A stretch of DNA of 64,000 bases from an uncultured Tateyamaria sp. GTDB lineage: Bacteria; Pseudomonadota; Alphaproteobacteria; Rhodobacterales; Rhodobacteraceae. A model generated the notes under the pieces. It had not been told where the DNA came from. It saw only the letters and a program-made list of their open reading frames with translations, and ran no database searches. A program made the position numbers and the translations under genes. Positions within the stretch are counted from its first letter, which is position 1, and the number at the start of each line of letters is the position of its first letter. The stretch lies in the NCBI RefSeq assembly GCF_947496075.1, contig NZ_CANMBJ010000001.1, positions 62,001-126,000 on the forward strand. Reading direction: 5' to 3'. This document shows positions 43,296 through 52,694 of the stretch, in pieces.

Positions 43296-45386
43296 TCACG
43301 AAGCCGACGTTTCATCAATCTTCGAAAATCCATGTTCTTCGAGTTTCCTGAGCAGCTCGAGCGCAAACACCGTCTGCTTCTCTGTAGGCAATCTCGATGG
43401 CATCTTTGAACAGACATCCAAAACGCCAAACTCAGAGGGCGAAAGCAGCTTGTTGGCTCGCCCCCAAACTTTTGCCTCTGACCAGAACGGCGCTCCCAAT
43501 TCGAAGACCCTTGTTTGTGCCTCAACGCCCTTTGTCAGGTTTTCATCATCAGTTATTTCGCGCTCCTCAATCTTCTCTTCCTCGGGATCGACAAGTATTT
43601 GGAAGAATTCATCCGGATAGGAAAGTTCGCGTTTGCGAAACTGTTCCCAACACGCCTGTTTCTTGGCCCATTCGCTCATGTTCCGAACGCCCTCAGGGGG
43701 ATTGGTGATCAACTGTTGAGCCTCGGCGCCAGCAACCAGCAATGCGCTCTCAAGAGCTGCAGGCATGTCCTGCGATCGCCAAACACGGCCAAGATCAATT
43801 ACCTTGTCCTGCTCCCGTGCGTCATGTGCAACCTTGGCAATGGCGTATGTCACGATGTTCGCGCGGTAGCCGCCTTCATACCATTCCTGAGCCGAAACGA
43901 GCTTCTCCACCTTTCGGAAGATGATTGCCTTCGAAATCAGATGCCTGAACCAAGCCTCATTGATACGATCACCATTCCGACCCCAAGTTTTTTCGATGGT
44001 TTTGGCGAAAGCTGCAAAGTTCTTTTGCGCGCCCTTCGAGACATCTTCAGGCTTGCCAGCCCAGGAATTCTCAAATTTGGCAAGATCTGTTTTTGTGAAA
44101 AACTGCTTTCGCGGGAACTCAGCATCCCACTTTTTGCGTTCTGAAACTGACAGTTTGCCGCGCTGATCGGCATATTGTCCCCGAGCGCGTTCGTAGAACC
44201 ATTTGGTTTCCCGATAGCCTTCAGCTCCGGGCGGGGCCAAAATCTTTCTCGAAAGCTCCTCGATCTTTACATGGAACGGATGATTGGCGAAGAAATCGGC
44301 AGCATTTACTTTGTTCTGACTGTTCGCAAATTCCGAAATTCTCGGGACCACGGTGTCCGAAAGGATTGGCGGGACAACATTCAACTTCATCTGGACGAAG
44401 ATGTCCCTGATACCCTCACCGGCCATCTTGCGCGCAGCATGGATGGATGCTGTGGTTTGACCGCCGTTGACGATCTGAAGGTTGTCTGCCCGCGTTATTA
44501 TCAGGCCAACTTCCGTTTGCTCGAGCTTAACCGCCTCGGCAGTTGCGGCGAGCCCATTATTGTATGCAAGGAACATGTGAGGTTCCTCGACGATAGTTTT
44601 CCTGATTCCACGATTCACGTTCCCCCTCGCCTGGAGGAAGCTGCGAACGTTCGATTCAAGAAGACGTGCGCCCCATTTGTCGTAGATCTGAGCGAGCTGT
44701 TCGCCCGGGATCACTGCAATGTAGCTCTCGAGCGCTGCATCCGAGCCCGAAGCCTTGAGAACCGGAATGCCACCACCGAAGTGTTCCGCGAAATCGATGG
44801 TCAAATCGGCCCGCGCCTTGCCTTGTTCCACATAGGCTTGAAGACGCTTAAGATCCCAAACGTTATATGTGACCGGCTTACCGTCGATTGCGCCGGCAGG
44901 CATTGCATCAACTTTGGCCCGATTATCCGAATTGGTGACGAATATCAGTTTGACCTTGTCGATACTGTTCCATCGAGTGCTGATCAGATCAGCCAAACCT
45001 GCACCAAGGCTTGTCTCCTCGAGTTCCTCTCTGAACTCCTCCTTGCGTGCGTGCCTCAAGTACTCGACCAGTCTTTTGAAACGGGCCCTGAGAAAGGCCG
45101 CATCTGTTATTCTAACTTCGGGTGAAAATTCGAAATCGCAGAGAATGAGGGACAGGATACCATCCGCGTTCAGAGGGTCTCCGCCGGATCCTGTCACCTC
45201 AAGAAGCACACCATTCTTACCCGTACCATCGAAATAGGCGTAATCGCTTTGATCGATTTCGCCAGCCTCCGTCAGGATTTCACCGATCACCTCAAAGAAT
45301 GCTTCTTGTGTGTACAATCCCAAAGCATCGGCATCACCCTGTATGTCGGCGATAAAGGTTTGATGGAATTCCGCAAGATCAGACAT
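43296..45386 (-). CDS. AIPR family (abortive infection phage resistance) protein
   Basis: 696 residues. The AIPR core is in the middle: HMFLAYNNGLAATAEAV and ADNLQIVNGGQTTASIHAA, with VFVQMKLNVV following. The N-terminal part contains VTGSGGDPLNADGILSL, VKLIFVTNSDN and VTYNVWDLKRLQAYVEQG. AIPR proteins are named from abortive-infection loci and appear in restriction-modification neighbourhoods; their activity is not established. It is the last gene of the four-gene operon and overlaps the PD-(D/E)XK gene by eight bases. Confidence 0.88.
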   Translation of the reverse strand: MSDLAEFHQTFIADIQGDADALGLYTQEAFFEVIGEILTEAGEIDQSDYAYFDGTGKNGVLLEVTGSGGDPLNADGILSLILCDFEFSPEVRITDAAFLRARFKRLVEYLRHARKEEFREELEETSLGAGLADLISTRWNSIDKVKLIFVTNSDNRAKVDAMPAGAIDGKPVTYNVWDLKRLQAYVEQGKARADLTIDFAEHFGGGIPVLKASGSDAALESYIAVIPGEQLAQIYDKWGARLLESNVRSFLQARGNVNRGIRKTIVEEPHMFLAYNNGLAATAEAVKLEQTEVGLIITRADNLQIVNGGQTTASIHAARKMAGEGIRDIFVQMKLNVVPPILSDTVVPRISEFANSQNKVNAADFFANHPFHVKIEELSRKILAPPGAEGYRETKWFYERARGQYADQRGKLSVSERKKWDAEFPRKQFFTKTDLAKFENSWAGKPEDVSKGAQKNFAAFAKTIEKTWGRNGDRINEAWFRHLISKAIIFRKVEKLVSAQEWYEGGYRANIVTYAIAKVAHDAREQDKVIDLGRVWRSQDMPAALESALLVAGAEAQQLITNPPEGVRNMSEWAKKQACWEQFRKRELSYPDEFFQILVDPEEEKIEEREITDDENLTKGVEAQTRVFELGAPFWSEAKVWGRANKLLSPSEFGVLDVCSKMPSRLPTEKQTVFALELLRKLEEHGFSKIDETSAS

Positions 45387-46356
45387 CTGCGGCTTCCTTG
45401 TTCAGCAGAATATCCAATGCAAAGTTCCGCTCAAATTCCGAGCAGGCATCAAGCCGAATAGTATACTCAACCCCGTCGACTCCCTGTGGCATCGGCGGGA
45501 TCAACCTTGGAAAACCATCCAAGACCTCGAACGTTCGGTTGGTTCCGAGATGCCATCGTCTTTCCTGCTCAACCTGTTCAGGTGAATATCCAATAGTCGC
45601 AAGACGTTGCTCCCAAAGATCAAGCGCCATTATGTCACCATCAAAGAGCCGTTCGGTCTGCTCTACGTGATCTATTAGGTTTTCGCCTTCGGAAGCGAGC
45701 GAAGTATCCACGTCCTGAACCCGCAGGAACAAGTCGGCGCCATCGATGTCCATCAGTTGCGCTTCCGAGGAGATGCGCACTTTGGGGTGAGCAGCGCTTC
45801 GTCTTGCCTTTATCTCGAAGAATTTCCCGGGGAGTTCAAAATCTTTCGCGCTTTCATCGGGCCCTTTCCATGCTTCCACCGCCTTGAGAGCTCCAAGATG
45901 GTGAACAAGCTCCCGTAGAAAGGCCAACTCAGCGACAAGCCCTCTCTGTTCTTCAAGCGACATCCCTTGGTTTCGTCCACCTCTGAGCAGGTGGTGCCAT
46001 CTCAAGGTTCGCCTCACGGCACGAGCCAACGCACTTTGAAGATCTGGTGCCTCTTCCGCAGCTTTCACCACATCGCGACACAGCGTTTCAAAGAGATCAA
46101 CATGGGTGCTTTCGCCTAAAGTCACGCAATAGCAATTCTGCTCATCAACCAACTGATAAGAGACGTCGACATGCTTCAGTTTTGGCAGCGGGCGAATTTC
46201 CGATGTTTCGTCAGACAACCGCAGCAGGAGTCCCACCGACTTGTCAGGCATCCTGACCCAAAAAAAGTCATGCTTTCCTTGGCTGTCAACACGGCGGGCT
46301 TCGCTGATCTGAATGGTATTCCAAGGATCCTCAATCATCTTCCCAAGCCCCTTCAT
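45379..46356 (-). CDS. PD-(D/E)XK motif nuclease-like protein (DUF4420 type)
   Basis: 325 residues; an internal Met at position 7 (46338) is an alternative start that still overlaps the Z1 stop. The nuclease core is visible as D172 and E181-x-K183 in DFELPGKFFEIKARRSA, with a preceding acidic helix (GLVAELAFLREL). This matches the PD-(D/E)XK family often found with Z1 and AIPR genes. It is the probable DNA-cleaving subunit. Overlap with both neighbours indicates coupled translation and possibly one complex. Confidence 0.85.
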   Translation of the reverse strand: MKGLGKMIEDPWNTIQISEARRVDSQGKHDFFWVRMPDKSVGLLLRLSDETSEIRPLPKLKHVDVSYQLVDEQNCYCVTLGESTHVDLFETLCRDVVKAAEEAPDLQSALARAVRRTLRWHHLLRGGRNQGMSLEEQRGLVAELAFLRELVHHLGALKAVEAWKGPDESAKDFELPGKFFEIKARRSAAHPKVRISSEAQLMDIDGADLFLRVQDVDTSLASEGENLIDHVEQTERLFDGDIMALDLWEQRLATIGYSPEQVEQERRWHLGTNRTFEVLDGFPRLIPPMPQGVDGVEYTIRLDACSEFERNFALDILLNKEAADV

Positions 46357-49069
46357 CGTCCTCGTCTGCTCCGTAAATCTCGCGGAATTTCACGGTGTTG
46401 ATGATGTATTCCACCCGTTCATTTGGCTTGCCCGAGGGTGGAAGGCTTATACTCCAACCGATTACCGGTTCTTCCGGCAGGCGATCCAAATACGGCAGAT
46501 CGCTTTCTTCTGGCGGGCGCACCTTGACTAAATGAAGCACGAACAATGGCTTGTCGCGCACTTGGCGATAGATCCTGTCCGGGAAGGACACCCGTTTTCC
46601 ATCCGGTTTCTTGTCCTCCTTCAAATCCCGCAGGTATTGAAGCTCGGCTTCCTTGGCCTTCGCGGGATCAACGCCGACCTTTTCCACGCCTCTGGAAGCG
46701 ATGCGGGATCTCTTGCCGCTCATTGAAAGGACGTGATCCCGAAGATCCTTGTATCCCACGCTGCGAACCTGTGGCCCAAGTCGCCAATCCACCAATGGAA
46801 ATGGCTCAACATCACTCGAAACGCTCGTTATGAGAACGTCCCAAAACTCCAGCTCATCGTCCTTCCGATCTCGGATATATGCACGAATTGGTCCAGGCTG
46901 CGTCAGGAATGCCTGCTCGTGGTTCCTCCAGCCGAGGAGGAACTCGTCTATCGGGCCAACCGGCACATCCCTCAGTAGATAGCCGCCGCTTACCTTCTCT
47001 GCAGCAACCGTTGTGAAACCTCGATCGCCGAGGTCTTGCATTAGCCGCTCCGCAGAACTCTGGTTCGCCGCGATATCGTCTGGTTTCGCACTGATCTTGG
47101 CTGTTTCAACCCAAGCGTTCGAAAGACCGATCATAATGTGCTTCTGGCCAGATCCTATCTTGTTGCGGGCGGTCACAAGCAGTGCAGCCGGGTGGCTACG
47201 AACCGCGAGGCCAAAATCGGCCGGCGTGGCTTTCGCCTTTTCCATCTTCTTGAGTTCAAGGTGCAGTTCTTCGCTGGCCTCGGCAATATGCGCATACCAG
47301 TCGATAGCTTCCGAGGGCATCCAAATCCGACATAGGTCTTCGAAGCCCCCGCGATACCCGAACCAACGCCCCATCTGCATGAGCGTGTCGTACATCATGG
47401 TGTTTCGCAGAAACCAAGTCACTGTCAGGCCTTCGAGTGTCAGGCCACGAGAAAGGGAGAACCCTCCAACCGCAATAACCGTTTGTCCGGTAGTGGTGTC
47501 ACCCGAATAGTCCAAGCCATTGGCTCGGCTGTTCACTTCCACAACTTTCGCTGCCGCGACGGCTTCCAACAAAGCGGCCTGGATGCCCTCCCAATCAGGT
47601 TCGGCGTCGGCGTATTCATTCAGCCAAGTCTCGTGCAAAGCAGAGATTTGCGGGTCCCGCAGGCCGTCGGTTCCTCGGGAACCATTCACGCGAAGAGAAT
47701 CCAAGATTGCCGTCAAATATTCGTGTAGACGATTCCGCAATCTGCCCTGGACGTTTGTGAAACGGCTGGCGTTCACAAGCATGGAACAGTGTGATGCCGC
47801 TTGCCCTCGAAGATTTCGAATACAACGTGCAATCAGGAATGCACGGAGAGCTTCTTTCAGGCTTTCAGGAAGTTCTTCGACAGTCTGATCGATCTTGTGT
47901 TTGATTGGCAGAATGTCTTCATTGTCAGCAATGTACCTTAGCCAAACAGGATCACCCTCATCCGGGATGCCATCGATGAAAATCTTGCTCGCTCCGAAGT
48001 AGTTCGTTGGCGCATCAAGCCCGACTATGAAATGCTTGGGAAAAAGGTCTTCTTTCAGCGCATCATCATACTGATCAGGATCAACAAAGATGTTTGCAAA
48101 TGGCGTCGCCGTGTACCCGACATAGCAACTGCGATGGAACAGATTCAGTAGATCACGGATTTGGCCGTTGATCTTGGTGATCTCCTCCTTGGAGTACTTC
48201 GTGTTGATCGATGCGTTATCCGCCTCATCATCGATCAGAAGCATTGGCTGATCAATCATCAGATCATCGCCACGAGCACTATTCTCGCGCAGCCAATCGA
48301 GCAAGTTCCTAAGAGTATTGTGGTTTTTCTTGATTACAAGAACCACTGGCACCTTGTAGGAATCGATCTGGCTCGTGTTTGTCGATGCGGTATCCTTCTT
48401 GAAATCGAATAGAGTGTTTGTAAGGCCTACAGGGACATGTCTGTCATCAAATAGTCCGACGCCGATGGCTCGGTTGCCTTTCTTGCCAAGCGTGGCAAGC
48501 CTTCCGGTATCACGCCCTATGAAACCCTCATCGATCCGTTCCTGGGTCTGGTTGCGTAGGTTATTGTGGATACCAGCAATAACGATGATCAGGCGGTAAC
48601 CGGCGTCCGCTGCCTTGCAGATGAGGCCGGTGTAGTTGGCAGTCTTGCCGCTTTGAACGTGGCCAACGACCATACCGCGCCGATCCCACTGCTCGGCGAG
48701 CTTGGGGTTGCCGAGCCGGCCGAGAATTCTGTCCGTGACCTCGTCAGTCGTGGTTACGACGTCCTGCGGCAAACCGTTTTTGTGCAGCAGCTTTTTGTAA
48801 CGATCCCAGTAAAAGGGTTTGATGCTCGACTTGGCATCGTCAAGCCAGGGCTTGAAGCTTTCATCATCCACCATGGCGCCAAGCCCCATGGTGATCCCGA
48901 AGCGCTGTTCGATATCACGCGCAAGCTGCTCAAGAGCCTCTTGCTCCGCGTTGACATTCAACGCAACATTCATGGTGGCAATGAAGCTGCGAAGATCGTC
49001 TCCGCTCTTGCGCTCATGCGCCAGCGACTGGGACACGACACCATCCAAATGCCTGAGCTGCGCAGTCAT
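46331..49069 (-). CDS. Z1 domain protein, superfamily II helicase-like ATPase
   Basis: 912 residues. Walker A is GHVQSGKTANY (136-143 core), Walker B LLIDDEADN (280-284 DDEAD) and motif III YTATPFANIF (319-324). Motif VI is MQMGRWFGYRGGFEDLCRIW, with the arginine finger. The C-terminal two-fifths is the Z1 region. This class of ATPase occurs with MORC/MutL-like GHKL proteins in restriction-type loci, where it is expected to translocate on or remodel DNA. It overlaps the upstream GHKL gene by ATGA. Confidence 0.9.
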   Translation of the reverse strand: MTAQLRHLDGVVSQSLAHERKSGDDLRSFIATMNVALNVNAEQEALEQLARDIEQRFGITMGLGAMVDDESFKPWLDDAKSSIKPFYWDRYKKLLHKNGLPQDVVTTTDEVTDRILGRLGNPKLAEQWDRRGMVVGHVQSGKTANYTGLICKAADAGYRLIIVIAGIHNNLRNQTQERIDEGFIGRDTGRLATLGKKGNRAIGVGLFDDRHVPVGLTNTLFDFKKDTASTNTSQIDSYKVPVVLVIKKNHNTLRNLLDWLRENSARGDDLMIDQPMLLIDDEADNASINTKYSKEEITKINGQIRDLLNLFHRSCYVGYTATPFANIFVDPDQYDDALKEDLFPKHFIVGLDAPTNYFGASKIFIDGIPDEGDPVWLRYIADNEDILPIKHKIDQTVEELPESLKEALRAFLIARCIRNLRGQAASHCSMLVNASRFTNVQGRLRNRLHEYLTAILDSLRVNGSRGTDGLRDPQISALHETWLNEYADAEPDWEGIQAALLEAVAAAKVVEVNSRANGLDYSGDTTTGQTVIAVGGFSLSRGLTLEGLTVTWFLRNTMMYDTLMQMGRWFGYRGGFEDLCRIWMPSEAIDWYAHIAEASEELHLELKKMEKAKATPADFGLAVRSHPAALLVTARNKIGSGQKHIMIGLSNAWVETAKISAKPDDIAANQSSAERLMQDLGDRGFTTVAAEKVSGGYLLRDVPVGPIDEFLLGWRNHEQAFLTQPGPIRAYIRDRKDDELEFWDVLITSVSSDVEPFPLVDWRLGPQVRSVGYKDLRDHVLSMSGKRSRIASRGVEKVGVDPAKAKEAELQYLRDLKEDKKPDGKRVSFPDRIYRQVRDKPLFVLHLVKVRPPEESDLPYLDRLPEEPVIGWSISLPPSGKPNERVEYIINTVKFREIYGADEDDEGAWEDD

Positions 49070-50574
49070 GAATTTTCTCCTTGCACAATATCTTCAACGA
49101 GGCGCCGAATGGGGGCCTTGTGGTTCAAAAATGGTTCAGTGGAGCCCAGAGTTCGCACCACGTCTGGACCAGACATGCCTATCTTCCGAAGCTCCTTGAT
49201 TGCCGTTTCGGCCATATCTGCAAGCTCCTGAAAATCCGACTCATCGGCTTCGACGCTTTCTGCGCTTCCAAGCATGTCGGCGTGCAGCGCAGGGACCGGA
49301 AGGCCTGATCCGAGCAATGCAATGCACGCTCGAAAGCTATGCCGAAACTCTTCAGGCAAAATCTCCGCAAAGCCCGTGATGGAAGGATGCTCGGTGTTCG
49401 GACGATAGATGATCTTTCCATCCTTCAGAACTCGGTTCCAAAGTGGAAGGTTCTCATCCGCCACCAGCTTTCGACCTCGGCGCTGGTAAGTCCGTTTGGA
49501 GGTCCCCTGCAATCGTTCCACGATCTTGCGAAGACGCTCTCGAACAACAGGCGGCATCTGGGCAGATGCCTTCTTGACGTCAATCTTCCAATCCGCGTCC
49601 ATCGTGTTGGGAATGTCCACTCTCACGCGGGATAGCTTCGTGAGCTCTTTTTGCCTTGCAAGGCCCAACCAGCTGCCGGCGATGATCAGTCGCTTCTCCC
49701 TGTAGATGTAGAATCCCTGTGAGCGCAGATGGCCCTCGCGTCCTCCGAGTTCTTCCCAAGCCGACTTCGTCATCATCTTATGGTGGGGCAACGTAAAGCA
49801 CTGAGTGACGACATTGCCATGCGCCAACGGCAAGACCTCTTCGGGGTCTCGTTGGGTCGCTTTATGATCGGTAGCAAATGGGTCGATCGGTGAAAGATGG
49901 CGTCCATTCAACTTCAACCGAAGTTTCGGTCTGCTGCCCTCCATAAACCGATGGAAACAGAGGCGCAGGTGTCGTTCGGCACCTGACAGGGCGTTGTTGA
50001 TCTCGCCGGCTCGCTTTGGCGTGTCATTGCGATAGTTGGTCGAAAGTCGATCGAGCTTTCGCCAGAGAACAACGGTTCCAGTTTCTGGAATTTCTGCGGC
50101 CGCAGGCACATCTGAACGATCGTCCTCGAGGTCAACACTCCAGACATTGGATTGTGCGACCTTGTCCAGGTCCCAAGTCGCAGCAGCCACGTTGGCAGAT
50201 TTACGGGAAATTACGGTCAATTGCCGGCATTGCGAGAAACTTGCGCTTTTCAAGCCAAGCCCAAACCGCCCAAGATCGTGGCCTTCCCGTTCTTCCAGCG
50301 GGTTCCGGGATCCCGGTCTCATGGCCTCGATCAATTCGACCTCCGTCATTCCAAAACCATCATCAACAATAGCTATCCACGGTTCATCGGTCGTGGTTTC
50401 GGCGAGGATTTCGACCTTTGATGCTCCGGCAGTAATGGAATTGTCGATGATATCGGCCATCGCAGTCTCAAGCGTATAGCCAAAGTCTCGCATCCCTTCG
50501 ATCAAGGATGCTGCATGAGGTGTTGCGTCTGCCTGCCTTTTCTCCGCCAATTTCCGTTTCTCGATCGTTTGCAA
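49066..50574 (-). CDS. GHKL ATPase (MORC/MutL-like), first gene of the defence operon
   Basis: 502 residues. The Bergerat ATP-binding fold shows the N-box ETAMADIIDNSITAGA (D41, N45), the G1 box IVDDGFGM (71-76) and the G2 box GRFGLGLKSASFSQ. The catalytic Glu of MutL/MORC is replaced by Asp41, as far as can be aligned by eye. The C-terminal part has a KKASAQMPPVVRERLRKIV helix and a short acidic tail. ATP-driven dimer closure on DNA is expected. It is the most 5' gene of the operon, transcribed away from the small-gene region. Confidence 0.9.
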   Translation of the reverse strand: MQTIEKRKLAEKRQADATPHAASLIEGMRDFGYTLETAMADIIDNSITAGASKVEILAETTTDEPWIAIVDDGFGMTEVELIEAMRPGSRNPLEEREGHDLGRFGLGLKSASFSQCRQLTVISRKSANVAAATWDLDKVAQSNVWSVDLEDDRSDVPAAAEIPETGTVVLWRKLDRLSTNYRNDTPKRAGEINNALSGAERHLRLCFHRFMEGSRPKLRLKLNGRHLSPIDPFATDHKATQRDPEEVLPLAHGNVVTQCFTLPHHKMMTKSAWEELGGREGHLRSQGFYIYREKRLIIAGSWLGLARQKELTKLSRVRVDIPNTMDADWKIDVKKASAQMPPVVRERLRKIVERLQGTSKRTYQRRGRKLVADENLPLWNRVLKDGKIIYRPNTEHPSITGFAEILPEEFRHSFRACIALLGSGLPVPALHADMLGSAESVEADESDFQELADMAETAIKELRKIGMSGPDVVRTLGSTEPFLNHKAPIRRLVEDIVQGENS

Positions 50575-51112
50575 AATTGATTGGGCGCGATTTTATGGCT
50601 GCATCACACCGTCGTTGAGAAACTGTTTCCAACGAGAAAATTGGATTTCCTGGAAGCTTGAACTTCTTGAGGCACCGCACTTGCGGATCAATGCGGTGTT
50701 AGCTTCAACCAATTGTTTTTCTCAAACCGTCGTTACATTCTACAGCCACTCGCAAGGGCGCCGTAGCCTCGCAAGGCTTTGATAACGTTCGCCGCTAAGT
50801 TGAGCAAGCCTGATTGAGCACGGATTCAGCAAAGCCTGAAAAAGCCGACATCGGGTATTTCTGAGACACAATGAATTTTCGTCAGCAACCCCAAAAAAGC
50901 AGCATCCTCGGACTTCGTTTTTCTTGTCCTGGCCAATCTAATTGAAGGCCAAGACAAGGAAAAAACGACCCGAGAAAAATACCCACAAGACAGAGACTTT
51001 TAACCGCGGGATCGCAGCCCCGCAGACATGAAATCGCGCAAACGAAAGGAGCCGCAAGCCGCCTTGAGCCATCGGCAAGTCCGCCGGTGGCAAGCTGCAA
51101 AGGAGGTCCAAC
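50575..51112. other. Regulatory gap between the defence operon and the small-gene region
   Basis: About 540 AT-richer bases holding the divergent promoters of the GHKL operon and of the gene at 51113. A long imperfect inverted repeat lies at 50916-50967. No convincing gene is seen. Confidence 0.5.
50916..50967. repeat. Long imperfect inverted repeat
   Basis: CGTTTTTCTTGTCCTGGCC and GGCCAAGACAAG-GAAAAAACG pair over about 18 positions with one mismatch and one extra base, around a 14-base AT-rich loop. The T and A runs are part of the stem, so it is not a usual terminator. It could be a protein-binding site or an RNA structure ahead of the gene at 51113. Confidence 0.6.
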
Positions 51113-51490
51113 ATGTTGGATTTTTCGCAAGACACCCTGCGGGATTTTCGGGGGTTCGTTCAACACCATCGCGAGGGGCTGCAAAACGCATCCCTGCTTC
51201 TCGGAGGGCAAGCCTGGCTACAGCGCATGCAGGCGCTCATCGACGACGTGACTGGATCGACCGTTCTGACACGTCGGATGAGCGTAGAGCTGCAGGCTCC
51301 GGGCGATTTGCTGTCACTGGAGAATGTCCATGACGTTGATCGTATCGAGGCTGCCTATTTCGCGGATCTGGATCCCGCGTCGCCCTATGTCGAGGATATC
51401 TGCCTTCTCGCCGAGGCGATGAAGGATCAGACGCTTCGGTGCGGCGCGATCGACGCTGTCCTTCGGCCGGTCCTGATGATCGCTTCCTGA
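51113..51490 (+). CDS. Unknown protein, island cargo
   Basis: 125 residues with an excellent ribosome site (AAAGGAGGTCC). The sequence starts LDFSQDTLRDFRGFVQHHREG and is mostly helical and acidic. It contains no Cys cluster, HTH or nuclease motif that I can identify. It lies 78 bases before a second unknown gene on the same strand, probably in one transcript running towards the excisionase and integrase genes. Confidence 0.6.
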   Translation: MLDFSQDTLRDFRGFVQHHREGLQNASLLLGGQAWLQRMQALIDDVTGSTVLTRRMSVELQAPGDLLSLENVHDVDRIEAAYFADLDPASPYVEDICLLAEAMKDQTLRCGAIDAVLRPVLMIAS

Positions 51491-51567
51491 AATGAAGGGC
51501 CGCCACCGTTGTTTGCGATCAGAGGCGGTCGCCAATCCCCAGATCAGGAAAAGTGAAAGGATACCCA

Positions 51568-51987
51568 ATGCAAGCGACATTGCAGGACGAACTCGAACGG
51601 CTGGTTCTCACGGCCATCAGGAAGGGGCGCTGGCTGGCAGAAGGCTGGCGCGACGCAGGTCTGACCGTGCAAGACCCGTTGAAACGGCTCCTGCCCCAGA
51701 CGCTGGATCGTCTGACTGCGGGAGAACAGATGGCCATCAACGATGAAACCGCGCTGGACCTGATGGGTGACGCCATCAGAAAGGCGCTGAACGAATTCAG
51801 CCCGAAATACGGAGACGTTGTTATGCGAGAAGAATTCTCCGAGCAGGTGTTCCTGCGCGAACGTATCGAGACGCTTCGAAAGCTGGCGGAGCGCTGGAAA
51901 GCATATCAGCGTGCCCGCCGCAATGTCCGCGACAGCATCGCCGCTGTGAAGCAGTCATCCTGGTTGCTGCGTCGCGAGTGTATTTAG
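51568..51987 (+). CDS. Unknown helical protein, island cargo
   Basis: 139 residues from the ATG at 51568 (AAAGGA upstream); a Met five codons earlier is in frame. The N-terminal half contains DELERLVLTAIRKGRWLAEG. The C-terminal 55 residues are a basic, coiled-coil-like helix (ERIETLRKLAERWKAYQRARR). No family is recognised. It shares a transcript with the previous unknown gene and is followed by a hairpin. Confidence 0.55.
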   Translation: MQATLQDELERLVLTAIRKGRWLAEGWRDAGLTVQDPLKRLLPQTLDRLTAGEQMAINDETALDLMGDAIRKALNEFSPKYGDVVMREEFSEQVFLRERIETLRKLAERWKAYQRARRNVRDSIAAVKQSSWLLRRECI

Positions 51988-52010
51988 GTTCGGCAACAGC
52001 CAAATCGTGG

Positions 52011-52030
52011 GGGTGCCCCGAAGGGCACCC
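52011..52030 (+). terminator. Hairpin after the unknown gene pair
   Basis: GGGTGCCC and GGGCACCC form a perfect eight-pair stem with a CGAA tetraloop, 24 bases after the stop. No strong T run follows, so termination efficiency is uncertain. Confidence 0.55.
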
Positions 52031-52434
52031 TCAAATTCAAAATCGGGTATCGGTAAGAATTTTGTCGATCAACTCGGAGATTCAACCGTCTCAAGAGTGT
52101 CGATCAGCGGCGAAATATTCTCCGCGTCGAGCATGCAATATTGTGAGGATCCGCACTCAACCCCGCAAAAACTCGGAAAAGTATTGTTTGATTTCCGATG
52201 CTTATAAGAAACTTTGATGTTCGTGCTTCTTTTTTTGTTTGGCTAATGTTCTTTCCGCCAAACGCAACGAAGCAAGGAGCCTCAGCGAGCAAATAGGGAC
52301 CGGAATTGAGTCGTTCAAGTCCAGTCCACATTCCATCGCTGCAAGAGCAGCAGCCACCCCGAAACATCTTGTTGCGGTCGCTGTGACCGCCCGGACCGAC
52401 AGGTCTGTAAAAAACCGGAAAAAAGGAAATGGTC
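52031..52434. other. Leader region of the excisionase-like genes
   Basis: About 400 bases without a convincing gene; a frame from a TTG at 52239 has poor composition and no ribosome site. It presumably contains the promoter for the excisionase and integrase genes. Confidence 0.45.
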
Positions 52435-52596
52435 ATGGAAAACGTCTTTACCCTCCAACAATTGGCTGAGCGCTGGAAGTGCTCGCCTCAAACCATCAGG
52501 TCTGCCATCGATAGCGGTCTGGTGCCGTGCTTCAAGGTCGGCAGGATGACCCGCGTCTCGAAGAAGGTCGTCACCGCCCACGAGCGGCGCACCTAA
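52435..52596 (+). CDS. Excisionase-like helix-turn-helix protein, copy 1
   Basis: 53 residues with AAAAGGA upstream. The pattern FTLQQLAERWKCSPQTIRSAID, then GLVPCFKVGRMTRVSKK, is the winged MerR/Xis-type HTH (HTH_17). Such proteins direct excision by the neighbouring integrase or act as repressors. It is similar to copy 2, encoded 98 bases downstream. It is too short to attract routine gene calling. Confidence 0.8.
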   Translation: MENVFTLQQLAERWKCSPQTIRSAIDSGLVPCFKVGRMTRVSKKVVTAHERRT

Positions 52597-52694
52597 ACAC
52601 CCCAACAATGAGAGCTGATGGCGATCTCCGGAGCCGAGCCTCCGGCCAGTGACCTGCGTCCGATCGCCATCGGCTCTCGGAAAGGACAGACAAG

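Noticed and set aside
44175-45125. 316-codon open frame antisense to the AIPR gene
   Set aside because: Shadow frame; the AIPR motifs on the minus strand are clear and the operon overlaps support that strand.
52239-52469. 76-codon frame from a TTG upstream of the first excisionase-like gene
   Set aside because: No ribosome site, unlikely composition, and it overlaps the well-supported HTH gene in another frame.
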